The position numbers were made by a program, and so were the translations under genes. From the NCBI GenBank assembly GCA_021776885.1, contig JAJFFA010000096.1, positions 1 through 6,881 of the forward strand: 6,881 nucleotides of DNA, given 5' to 3'. The notes below the pieces were generated by a model. That model saw only the letters and a program-made list of their open reading frames with translations. It was not told where the DNA came from and made no database searches. This stretch comes from Planctomycetota bacterium (GTDB taxonomy: Bacteria > Planctomycetota > UBA1135 > GCA-002686595). Below, piece after piece: positions 1 to 6,420 of the stretch (positions within the stretch are counted from its first letter, which is position 1; each line of letters begins with the position of its first letter).

Positions 1-1567
1 GTTCGGTGACGTCGCCCGGTCCCAGAGAATGGCCCCTGACGCTCTCAACGATCCTCGCGAGACGAGGATCCTGCCGAAGGCTATCGAACTGAGAGTAGCC
101 GTCGAGATACAAGAGCCACGGCTCGCGTTGTTCGAGCAATCGTTCGAGAAGTGACAGGGCCTCTGTCCGCTGATCCAGCCAGGCATGCCGCACCGCCACG
201 TGGAAGAGTGATGCGGGCTTGCTGGACTTCATCCGCGCCAGCTCCCACCTCCGAAACGAGATCAAGGCAGACTCGGAGTCTCCCTGCCGGAGCCGCTCGA
301 GCTCGGCCGGATCGACTCCTCGAAGCTCCATGATCCTCAGCGCGCCGCTGAGGGACTCTCGAGAATGGCCGAGCTTCTCGGAGGCGATCGAGCGAAACTG
401 GAGTGCCGGTAGAGAATCCGGTTCGGCTCGCAGAAGCTCGTCACACGCGTTGATCGCTTCTGTATAGCGGCCGGCCGCCACCAGAAAGTAGCCGAGGTCC
501 GCTTTCAAGAAGGAAGAGGCGGGGTCGAGATCCACGGCCCGTCTCGCCGCGACGACGGCCGCGTCATTCGCTCCGAGGGCCATCAAGAACGTGGCCGCGG
601 CCAGGTAGGTCTCGGCATCCAGCGGATCGATCCGGAGCGCCGACACCAGATCCTGTCCCGCTGCTGGAAAATCCCAGTCGAGGTGGAGGTGGGCCAGCGA
701 CCGGACGCGCAGCGCAGAGGCCGAGGATCCGTCCAGCGAGAGCGCGCGAGTGGCTGAGATGCGTGCTTGGGCCAGGCCTTCGCGAAGCTCCAGGCCGCCT
801 GAGAAGCTCATCTTCGCGAGCGTCTCTGCCAGCCTCGTGTGGGCGGGTGCAAAGTCTGGCGCCAGCCGCAAGGTCTCGCGGTAAGCCTCCGCGGCTCGCG
901 GCTGATCTGCGTCCGATCCCTGTGCCTGAAGGTACAGGCCGCGCTGCCAGGCCGCGCGAGCCGACGCGTTCCCGGGAACCTCGACCTTGGCCGATGCGCC
1001 CGTCGCCGCCATGGCAGCGTCGGAGGTCTGATCGCTCTTCCTGAACGCCGAGAACGGTGCCGCAGCCGTGAGGAAGAGAGCGAGAGTGGAGCCGGCGGCG
1101 GCGGCCACCAGGAGTGGTCGCCAGTGCCCCTCGGGTTCGGTAGCAGAAGGTTCGAGAACGTGATCGGGTTGCACAGGAGCTGCAGGCGGCTGGTCGGGCT
1201 CGTGATAACGGACCTCGCCGACCAGCCGGTAGCCGAGACGCGGCAGTGTCTCGATGATCCTTGGTGCCTTCGCCGAATCACCAAACGACGTGCGCAGCGT
1301 CGCGACCGCACTGTTGAGGTTGTTGGCAAAATCGACGACGGTTCCGTCGGGCCACAGTCGCTGCTGAAGCTCCGCTCGGGTCACGACCTGTCCTTGCCGT
1401 TCGAGCAGGGCCTCGAGGACGCGAAAGGCCTTCTCAGGGAGCCGCGAGCTCTCTCCGTGAGCAGACACCTCCCAGGTTTCGAGATCTACGCGGTGCCGGC
1501 CGACATAGACGGTTCTGGCTGCTTCGAAACCCTCAGACACGGCGTTGGAATCCAAGAGATCCAGCAT
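1..1567 (-). CDS. Membrane-anchored winged-helix transcriptional regulator with TPR repeats (CadC/ToxR-like), 3' end cut by window
   Basis: A continuous minus-strand frame gives 522 residues from the ATG at 1567 and runs off the left edge without a stop. Residues 20-117 read as an OmpR/PhoB-type winged helix: the family landmarks FRVLEALLER, TRAELQQRLWPDGTVVDF, LNSAVATLR and RIIETLPRLGYRLVGEV are all present. A Pro-rich linker follows, then one hydrophobic segment at about 150-171. The rest is helical and TPR-like, for example AAEAYRETLRLAPDFAPAHT and YTEAINACDELLRAEPDS. This is the one-component CadC/ToxR plan: cytoplasmic DNA binding, single membrane pass, sensory TPR part outside. It has no receiver domain. 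The closing stretch FDSLRQDPRLARIVESV resembles the usual C-terminus of such proteins, so probably few residues are missing. An in-frame ATG at 1612 would add 15 residues. Neither start has a clear Shine-Dalgarno, and 1567 is chosen because the conserved domain begins 19 residues later. It lies divergent to the exported-protein cluster; regulation of that cluster or of itself is inferred. Confidence 0.9.
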   Translation of the reverse strand, partial: MLDLLDSNAVSEGFEAARTVYVGRHRVDLETWEVSAHGESSRLPEKAFRVLEALLERQGQVVTRAELQQRLWPDGTVVDFANNLNSAVATLRTSFGDSAKAPRIIETLPRLGYRLVGEVRYHEPDQPPAAPVQPDHVLEPSATEPEGHWRPLLVAAAAGSTLALFLTAAAPFSAFRKSDQTSDAAMAATGASAKVEVPGNASARAAWQRGLYLQAQGSDADQPRAAEAYRETLRLAPDFAPAHTRLAETLAKMSFSGGLELREGLAQARISATRALSLDGSSASALRVRSLAHLHLDWDFPAAGQDLVSALRIDPLDAETYLAAATFLMALGANDAAVVAARRAVDLDPASSFLKADLGYFLVAAGRYTEAINACDELLRAEPDSLPALQFRSIASEKLGHSRESLSGALRIMELRGVDPAELERLRQGDSESALISFRRWELARMKSSKPASLFHVAVRHAWLDQRTEALSLLERLLEQREPWLLYLDGYSQFDSLRQDPRLARIVESVRGHSLGPGDVTE

Positions 1568-1579
1568 AGCTGATGGATT

Positions 1580-1595
1580 CGTGCATGGATGCACG
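1580..1595. repeat. Perfect inverted repeat with 7-bp arms just upstream of the regulator start
   Basis: CGTGCAT at 1580-1586 and ATGCACG at 1589-1595 are exact reverse complements separated by GG. The element lies 13 bp upstream of the regulator ATG at 1567, a position suited to an operator or a small mRNA hairpin near the ribosome-binding site. If translation instead starts at 1612, it lies inside the coding region. The function is inferred from symmetry and position alone. Confidence 0.5.
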
Positions 1596-1692
1596 TCCAC
1601 GAGAAGCGCCATCTGCGAGCACCCAACGCTGCCAGAACTCCGGCCGCCAGCATCGGGGGCCTGCCGCTACGCCAGACCGAGGGGCTTCCGAG

Positions 1693-1709
1693 ATCATCCA
1701 CGTGATGAT
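1693..1709. repeat. Inverted repeat with 6-bp arms around CACGT, candidate operator
   Basis: ATCATC at 1693-1698 and GATGAT at 1704-1709 are exact reverse complements separated by the five bases CACGT. It sits roughly in the middle of the divergent intergenic region, where a site acting on both promoters could lie. A 17-bp dyad of this kind suits a dimeric DNA-binding protein. It may be chance, and no second copy was noticed in the window. Confidence 0.4.
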
Positions 1710-1748
1710 GGCGTCGGCTAGAAGGCCATGGCGCAGCCTCTACGGGCC

Positions 1749-1766
1749 AATTGCGCGCGAATTGCG
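1749..1766. repeat. Tandem direct repeat AATTGCG with 11-bp period, candidate OmpR-family box
   Basis: AATTGCG occurs at 1749-1755 and again at 1760-1766, with CGCG between, so the copies start 11 bp apart, about one helical turn. Known OmpR/PhoB-family winged helices bind head-to-tail on direct repeats with 11-bp spacing, as in the Pho box. The neighbouring regulator at 1-1567 carries that type of DNA-binding domain. The AT-rich cores stand out from the GC-rich surroundings. Assignment as the regulator's site is inferred. Confidence 0.4.
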
Positions 1767-1942
1767 GGAGACTCAAGGTCGGGCCCATTGATCGCCATCC
1801 TTGCGACGACCATCCTCCAGCCATCCCCAGGAGCGAGGCCGCTCGACCGGGACGACCTCAAAGGAGGTCCCCGACGATCCCCTGGAGTTGCTGGACTCCA
1901 AGCGACCCCGGAAACCCCCACCACGACAACCAAGGGCACCCA

Positions 1943-2566
1943 ATGAACTCAATCCTTGCACCCGTCAGCCCCGATTCGTGCGGTCCGCGTCAGCGTGCAT
2001 CGTCGAGGATCCTCCTGGCTCTTGTGGCATGTATCGCTATCGGGGTCTCTTCAAGCGCAGCTCGGGTGCAGAACGACAACACGCCGAAGGGCGTGAACGC
2101 GCTGAAAGAGATGGTCCAGTACCTCGCACGCGGCACGGGACAATGGCGAGCGCCCTATCCGGGTAGCGGCGGACCGGATGCGGTGGGACTTTGGTTTGAA
2201 GCCACGGCGCGAGGCCACATGCTGGAGTTGACAGTCGTGTTTCACTACGGCGAGGAGGCTCGGCCCTACTCGAGGAGCTACTGGTTCTGGAATCCCGAGC
2301 GGCGCGAGATCCAGTATCACGAGGTGAACCCCGACGGCAGCATCCGGATGGGCACGACACACTTCACTGATGAGCGGACGTTCATCACACTCACGGACGC
2401 GATTGGGCGTGATGGGGAGACGCAACCCAATCGCGGGGAGAATGTCATCCTGAGCGAAGACGAGCACCTCACGACGGCCTATGTCCGGGACACGGCAGGC
2501 GAATGGGTCGAGAGTAACCAGCTCACCTGGGCACGTGTCTCCAAGCCTGAACAGAAAGGCAAGTGA
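1943..2566 (+). CDS. Exported protein with probable lipocalin/DUF1579-like beta-barrel domain
   Basis: The product has 207 residues. The frame is open further upstream (to an ATG at 1751), but that part is Pro/Arg-rich. The start at 1943 is preferred because AAGGG at 1932-1936 lies 6 bp before it and an export signal follows at once: basic RQRASSR, then a hydrophobic stretch at 22-35 and SSSAA near 37-40. LVAC at 27-30 fits a lipobox, so a lipoprotein is possible, although the hydrophobic run continues past the Cys. Residues 65-198 look like alternating beta-strands rich in Trp and Tyr (GTGQWRAPYPG, RSYWFWNPERREIQYHEV, GSIRMGTTHF, ESNQLTWARV). This pattern resembles single-domain beta-barrels of the DUF1579/lipocalin-like kind, but the family assignment is tentative and no catalytic motif is evident. 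The stop is 3 bp before the next start, so it is very likely cotranscribed with the PQQ-like gene. Confidence 0.8.
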   Translation: MNSILAPVSPDSCGPRQRASSRILLALVACIAIGVSSSAARVQNDNTPKGVNALKEMVQYLARGTGQWRAPYPGSGGPDAVGLWFEATARGHMLELTVVFHYGEEARPYSRSYWFWNPERREIQYHEVNPDGSIRMGTTHFTDERTFITLTDAIGRDGETQPNRGENVILSEDEHLTTAYVRDTAGEWVESNQLTWARVSKPEQKGK

Positions 2567-2569
2567 GGC

Positions 2570-3876
2570 ATGGCCGTCATGAGGTGTGTTCTTCTTGCCA
2601 TGACGATCGGCCTCTTCCCCGCGCAACCGGATGGAGTGACCCATGACTGGCCCAACTTTCTCGGGCCCGAACGAGCTGGCAAGGCCGAGCTCGAGGGCGT
2701 CGACTTCGACTGGGGCGAGGACGGACCGGCAGTGCTCTGGTCGGCCGAAGTCGGGCCCGGCTTTGGCGGCGTCGCGGTGGAAGGTGGCGAGGTCTTTCTC
2801 TTCGATCGCGAAGTAGGTTCGCGAGACATCTGAGGGTGTTCGATCTCGCGACCGGCGAGGAGCAGTGGGACGCGACCTACGAGGCCAAGGGCCGCCTGAT
2901 GTACGCGGGTTCCCGCACGACGCCTGCGGTGAGCGACGACAGGGTGTATACGTGCGGTGGGTTTGGCCAGGTGACGTGCTTCGAGCGCAAGGCGCAGAAG
3001 ATCGCATGGAGCATCGATCTGGCCGAGAAGTATGGGGGCCAGCTCCCCATGTTCGGTTGGTCAGCGTCGCCCCTTGTCCTCGGCGACGCCGTCGTTGTCG
3101 CGGCTCTCGGCCAGGATGTCGGGCTCGTAGCGCTAGACGGCGAGACGGGTGACGAGCTATGGGCGTCGCAACCGGTCGGGACCAGCCACTCGACGCCAGC
3201 GCTGCTCGAGCTCCTCGGCGAGAGCCAGATCGTGTTCCTCTCCACGCCGACTCGGGGCTCTGGACAGGATGTCGCCGAGCCGACGACGATCTCAAGCTTT
3301 GATCCCGCCACGGGACATCTGCTCTGGCAAGTGGAGACGTTGCTCACGGGATTTCCTATCCCGGGACCCGTTCAGATTGACGAGAGGCGATTCTTCGTCA
3401 CCGGTGGTTGGCGTGCGGGATCGACGATGATGAGCCTCCAGAAGGACGGAAGCGCATACGAGCTCGAGGAGCTCTTCCACATCGACCGAGGCGCACAGTT
3501 GCACACGCCAATACTCCATGGCGGCCACCTGTACATGCTCGCCAACGAGAACTGGAACGATGGGCGGGCACGGCGCGCCGAAGGCGGGCTCATGTGTCTG
3601 ACCCTCGAGGGCAAGGAGCTGTGGCGGACCAAGGATGCCCCATTCTTCGGACGCGGCAACGCGATTCTGGCTGGGGATCACCTGGTGCTTCAGGACGGCT
3701 TCAACGGGACGCTGCGCGCCGCGCACCCGACGCCGGACGGGTATCACCAGGTGGCGGAGTCGAACCTGTTCGGGATAGATGACCGCAAGGATCATCAGAT
3801 GTGGGCCCCGATGGCGCTCGCCGGGAACCTGTTGCTGTTGCGCAGCCAGGACACCTTGCTCTGCGTCGAGCTTTGA
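2570..3876 (+). pseudogene. Exported PQQ-like (BamB-type) beta-propeller protein, interrupted by a one-base frameshift
   Basis: Two adjacent frames together make one recognisable protein: 2570-2833 gives the N-terminal 87 residues and 2830-3876 the remaining 348. The N-terminus is a short export signal (MRCVLLAMTIGLFPA), then DWPNFLGPER, the opening typical of secreted PQQ-like propellers. Propeller-blade motifs follow, in restored numbering: VFDLATGEEQW (90-100), CFERKAQKIAW (137-147), ALDGETGDELW (188-198), SFDPATGHLLW (243-253) and CLTLEGKELW (343-352). The end, MWAPMALAGNLLLLRSQDT, matches the usual final blade. Restored length is 435 residues, normal for the family. The fold usually serves as a scaffold or ligand-binding platform; no PQQ cofactor role can be claimed. 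AAAGG at 2555-2559 is a plausible ribosome-binding site; an ATG at 2579 is an alternative start. The break may be a real mutation or a sequencing error. The downstream part could start at GTG 2836 but would lack a signal peptide and the first blade. Confidence 0.85.
2828..2836 (+). other. Frameshift site in the PQQ-like gene
   Basis: The upstream frame reads GAC ATC TGA at 2825-2833 and ends. Adding one C after 2830 gives GAC ATC CTG AGG GTG, that is DILRV, leading directly into VFDLATGEEQW in the downstream frame. The joined sequence matches the usual blade pattern of the family, so a lost C in an original CC is the simplest explanation. The site is not a slippery heptamer: a -1 slip from ATC would place the isoleucine tRNA on CAT. 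Programmed frameshifting is therefore unlikely. Confidence 0.85.
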
Positions 3877-3958
3877 GTCGCAGTGGCCCCCGGTGAGCTC
3901 CCTTGATCGAACTTGCCGGACGATCGCTACCCCAGATACGCACGAGACGAGAAGTCCC

Positions 3959-5569
3959 ATGAGTGTGCCGCGTGTTTTCCCTTCGGTGCGATGGATGGCC
4001 ATCGTGGCGCTACCCCTCTTCCTGACTCCATCCACCCTTGCGGTTCGCCAAGCTCGCGGCGCTGCAACGCCCGCCCGTGCAGCGACCGAGGCGCTCGGCT
4101 ACGAGACCTGGCGCGCAGCGAAGTCTCCGGTTCCGACCGTCGACGGAGAGGACCGAACGACCGTGCCCTTCTCGTTCTCGTATCGCCCACCGTCGCCCAC
4201 GGAGAGCGTCTTCCTGCTCGGCAACCTGGACGAGCTCGGAGGGGATGAGGTGCTGCGAGCGCTCCCCATGCAGAGCGATGACGGCCTTCAGTGGCGGCTG
4301 AGCGCAAGTGTCCCCACGGACCAGGAGATCACCTACGGCTACTGGGTCAGAGACCACCGCAGTACGAAGCTCGAAGATCCACAGAACGGGACACGCATCT
4401 CCGAAGAGAAGACCATCAAGAAGCAGCGTGAGTCACGTCCCGGCGGCAAGGCTCTGATCGTTCATTCCGCGCTCGACGGCCCAATCCTGCACTGGCGCCA
4501 GGGCGATGGGGACTACGACCAGCTGCTCCTCGAGAAGGTGGGCGCCGGTCGTTTCGACGGAGAGCAGCGCTGGAGGGCACGCAGGTTCGGGCTGGCGAAC
4601 CGCAGCCTGCAGTTCTTTCTCACGGACCGCGAGGAAAAGGTGCGCGAACCTCTGGAGGGCGCCTATCAGACGCCGCTCGACAGAATGTTCCTCCAGGATC
4701 AGGAACTGTTCACCTACGTTCCTGAGGCGAGTGTTTCTCCCATGCGCAGGGACTACGGCGCACAGCCACGCAGTCTGAAGTCCGAGGCACTTGACCTGGT
4801 CCGTCAGTACACGGTGATGCTCCCACGTGGATATGCAGAACATACCGCACGCCGCTATCCCGTCGTGTACTTCTACGACGGCCAGATCCTCTGGGACCCA
4901 GTCGGTTCCTACGTGCCGTGGGACCGCGATGGGAAGCGCATGGCCGAGCTTGTGCGCAGCGGCGAAGTCGGTGAGATGATCCTGGTGGGCATGGTCAGTG
5001 ACCTTGCGCAGCGCCTTGCCGAAGTCACACCACCCGAGGACATGATCTACGGGACAAGCGCTCCGGGGCAGGCTGACCTGGTGATGGCGTTCATCAGCAC
5101 AGAGCTCAAGCCTCTGGTCGACGCCAGCTATCGCACCAAACCTGGCCGCGAAGACACGTTCATGACCGGGTTCAGCGGAGGCGGGCTGCTCGCCATGCTA
5201 GCCGGCTGGGAGTACCACAGCACCTTCGGAGCCGTCGCCCTTCAATCGGCGGGCCTGGGCGCTGCGCCGAACTTCAACGCACGAATCCTTCAGGATCCAA
5301 AGCCGCCCTTTCGAATCTATCTCGACGTTGGCACACAGGACGGGCTCGACCCGGCCGGAAACGCCTTCTTCGGGCTCAGCCAAGGCGTCTGGAATGACCT
5401 CCTCGGCGACTCTCCTCCCGCGGTACTCGAGAAAGACATCCGAGTCCACCTGGGGCTCGGACACGCGCACCAGTTCCATGATGCTGGACAGCGCATCGAG
5501 CCGCTGATGACCTTCCTGCATCCAGCGACGCTCGAGCGTGATGAAGAGTTGTGGGCACTTACGCGCTGA
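3959..5569 (+). CDS. Exported CBM20-like starch-binding domain fused to an esterase-D/Fes-type alpha/beta hydrolase
   Basis: The product has 536 residues. The frame is open upstream, but ATG 3959 is chosen because GAGAAG (3949-3954) lies 4 bp before it and a signal peptide follows (hydrophobic 12-29). Residues about 68-132 have a CBM20 pattern: FSFSYRPP, then VFLLGNLDELG at 84-94, W112 in LQWRLSASVP and TYGYWV at 125-130. A central part (about 165-255) looks like a second beta-sandwich, perhaps another carbohydrate-binding or E-set domain. Residues 275-522 match the esterase D family (PF00756): YTVMLPRGY, RRYPVVYFYDGQ, then the nucleophile elbow GFSGG with Ser406. D461 in DVGTQDGLD is the likely acid, and H502 or H504 the likely base. 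Known family members are esterases of siderophores, feruloyl groups, S-formylglutathione or mycolates. Here CBM20 suggests an alpha-glucan or similar polymer as anchor or substrate, which is inference. It follows the PQQ-like gene by 82 bp and is probably in the same transcription unit. Confidence 0.87.
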   Translation: MSVPRVFPSVRWMAIVALPLFLTPSTLAVRQARGAATPARAATEALGYETWRAAKSPVPTVDGEDRTTVPFSFSYRPPSPTESVFLLGNLDELGGDEVLRALPMQSDDGLQWRLSASVPTDQEITYGYWVRDHRSTKLEDPQNGTRISEEKTIKKQRESRPGGKALIVHSALDGPILHWRQGDGDYDQLLLEKVGAGRFDGEQRWRARRFGLANRSLQFFLTDREEKVREPLEGAYQTPLDRMFLQDQELFTYVPEASVSPMRRDYGAQPRSLKSEALDLVRQYTVMLPRGYAEHTARRYPVVYFYDGQILWDPVGSYVPWDRDGKRMAELVRSGEVGEMILVGMVSDLAQRLAEVTPPEDMIYGTSAPGQADLVMAFISTELKPLVDASYRTKPGREDTFMTGFSGGGLLAMLAGWEYHSTFGAVALQSAGLGAAPNFNARILQDPKPPFRIYLDVGTQDGLDPAGNAFFGLSQGVWNDLLGDSPPAVLEKDIRVHLGLGHAHQFHDAGQRIEPLMTFLHPATLERDEELWALTR

Positions 5570-5576
5570 GCGCGGT

Positions 5577-5610
5577 CTGGCAGGCCGTGGTGAGAGTCAT
5601 TCGGCGCCAG
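5577..5610. terminator. Weak bulged hairpin between convergent genes
   Basis: Between the convergent stop codons, CTGGC (5577-5581) pairs with GCCAG (5606-5610) and GCCG (5584-5587) pairs with CGGC (5602-5605). This leaves a 2-nt bulge and a 14-nt loop. The place is right for a bidirectional terminator, but no T-tract follows on either strand and the loop is long, so the call is tentative. Confidence 0.25.
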
Positions 5611-5620
5611 GACGACGGCC

Positions 5621-6178
5621 TCAGCGCAGCTGGGTCGATAGCCGTCGACACTCGGAATCGAGATCGGCTCCGGCAGGAGCGTGATAGGCGACGACTTCGC
5701 GCAGGCAGGCGTAGAACTCGGTCCGCGCCTTGCGGTAGGCGTTGTGCACGTCCTGCGCGGGCACGCCCCAGCGCGCCGCGATCTCGCGGATCACCTCATC
5801 GTTCCCGAAGCGCCGCTCGAGCAATTCGATGCGTCTCTCGCCGGCCTTGCCTTCGGCCAGAGCTCGCTCACGGTGCAGGCGCATCGTCCTTCGGATCAAC
5901 GTTCGGGCCCAGCTCCGATCGAAGAGGGTCGCTTGCCCGGGTTCATCGGAGGCGACCCGCTGCAGCCAGGCGCTGTCTTCCGGGTGCAGACGACCTTGCG
6001 CCAGGGCGCGCGCCTCGAAGCGGCGCGCGACGTTGCGTGTGACACCGAACAGCAGTCCTCGGAAGTCTCCACCCTCGGCGTCTGCGCGCTCGAGCACGCC
6101 ACGCGCCCGGACCGAGGCAGCAGGCCGAGTACCTGGAGGAGGGACGCCAGCGGTGGAACTCAGCTTCGCCCATGGCAT
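5621..6178 (-). CDS. ECF-type RNA polymerase sigma factor, C-terminal half only (region 2 not seen)
   Basis: The product has 185 residues, starting at ATG 6178. Residues 28-56 (VLERADAEGGDFRGLLFGVTRN) match the segment after region 2 in the Planctomycetes/Myxobacteria-type ECF sigma factors, whose common form there is L.RADPERGRFR.FL. FDRSWARTLIRR at 86-97 is another landmark of that group. Residues 127-161 (NDEVIREIAARWGVPAQDVH and on) form the region 4 helix-turn-helix that would contact the -35 element. The tail AGADLDSECRRLSTQL is also typical. What is missing is region 2, with its DAEDLVQE-type core-binding and -10 recognition helices; the first 27 residues are Pro/Ala-rich and unlike it. 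An in-frame TGA lies 14 codons above the ATG, so an earlier start cannot supply it. No anti-sigma gene is adjacent. It may be a decayed gene, an assembly artefact or a region-4-only regulator. Confidence 0.75.
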   Translation of the reverse strand: MPWAKLSSTAGVPPPGTRPAASVRARGVLERADAEGGDFRGLLFGVTRNVARRFEARALAQGRLHPEDSAWLQRVASDEPGQATLFDRSWARTLIRRTMRLHRERALAEGKAGERRIELLERRFGNDEVIREIAARWGVPAQDVHNAYRKARTEFYACLREVVAYHAPAGADLDSECRRLSTQLR

Positions 6179-6420
6179 CGTCCCACGCCAGCGCGCCGGC
6201 AGCCGCGGACGCGAGCGTCACAACCTGGGCATTCCCAGAGGCCTCGCGTCGCCAAACAGGGCCCTTCCATGCCGAATCCCGGGCCTCGCCCCCGGCCCTC
6301 CGGACGCCGCTACCATCGAAGTTGCTGACCGACTCCGCTGCCCCTCGCTTCGCAACCTGGACTGACTCCCGTCCAGCGGTTCGGCGGCTACGTCCCCATT
6401 TCCCGATCAGGAGGAGTTCC
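6179..6420. promoter_or_regulatory. Divergent intergenic region between sigma-factor gene and beta-helix gene
   Basis: These 242 bp lie between two divergent starts and should carry promoters for both. No clear -35/-10 pair is recognisable. A small perfect inverted repeat, CTGGG-CATT-CCCAG, occupies 6225-6238 and could be a hairpin or an operator, but it is short enough to be chance. Minus-strand frames here were read for traces of the missing sigma region 2, and none were found. Confidence 0.45.
6409..6414 (+). promoter_or_regulatory. Strong Shine-Dalgarno of the beta-helix gene
   Basis: AGGAGG at 6409-6414 is a full anti-16S match 6 bp before ATG 6421. It is the strongest ribosome-binding site attached to a gene in the window and fixes that start. 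The other genes here have weak or no Shine-Dalgarno sequences, so this gene is probably translated more efficiently. Confidence 0.85.

Larger units (their letters stand above)
1568..1942. promoter_or_regulatory. Divergent intergenic region between regulator and exported-protein cluster
   Basis: This 375-bp stretch separates two divergent starts, so promoters for both directions should lie here. No convincing sigma-70 -35/-10 pair is visible on either strand, as is common in high-GC DNA. It holds three repeat structures listed separately (1580-1595, 1693-1709, 1749-1766). A nine-base anti-Shine-Dalgarno match, AAAGGAGGT, sits at 1860-1868, but no ATG, GTG or TTG follows within 15 bases. Reading frames that cross the region are rich in Pro, Arg and Ser and look non-coding. 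Confidence 0.6.

Noticed and set aside
839..1573. Plus-strand open frame of 244 codons opposite the winged-helix regulator
   Set aside because: It is antisense to a winged-helix and TPR coding sequence with unmistakable motifs and has no domain signal of its own.
1860..1868. Nine-base Shine-Dalgarno match AAAGGAGGT suggesting a missed gene start
   Set aside because: No ATG, GTG or TTG follows at usable distance. The first TTG, 20 bases on, opens a Pro/Arg-rich frame with no protein-like features. Probably chance.
2822..2840. Programmed -1 ribosomal frameshift in the PQQ-like gene
   Set aside because: There is no X-XXY-YYZ slippery heptamer at the junction, and the shifted tRNA would not pair with the new codon. 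A lost base explains the sequence better.
2051..3295. Long minus-strand open frame of 414 codons opposite the beta-barrel and PQQ-like genes
   Set aside because: The product is rich in Arg, Ser and Pro with no recognisable domain, and it lies opposite frames with clear family motifs. Long antisense frames are expected in high-GC coding DNA.
6310..6356. Complementary segments GAAGTTGC and GCTTCGCAAC suggesting a hairpin
   Set aside because: The complementary pieces GTTGC/GCAAC and CGAAG/CTTCG occur in the wrong order to form one stem, so only a short, weak helix is possible.
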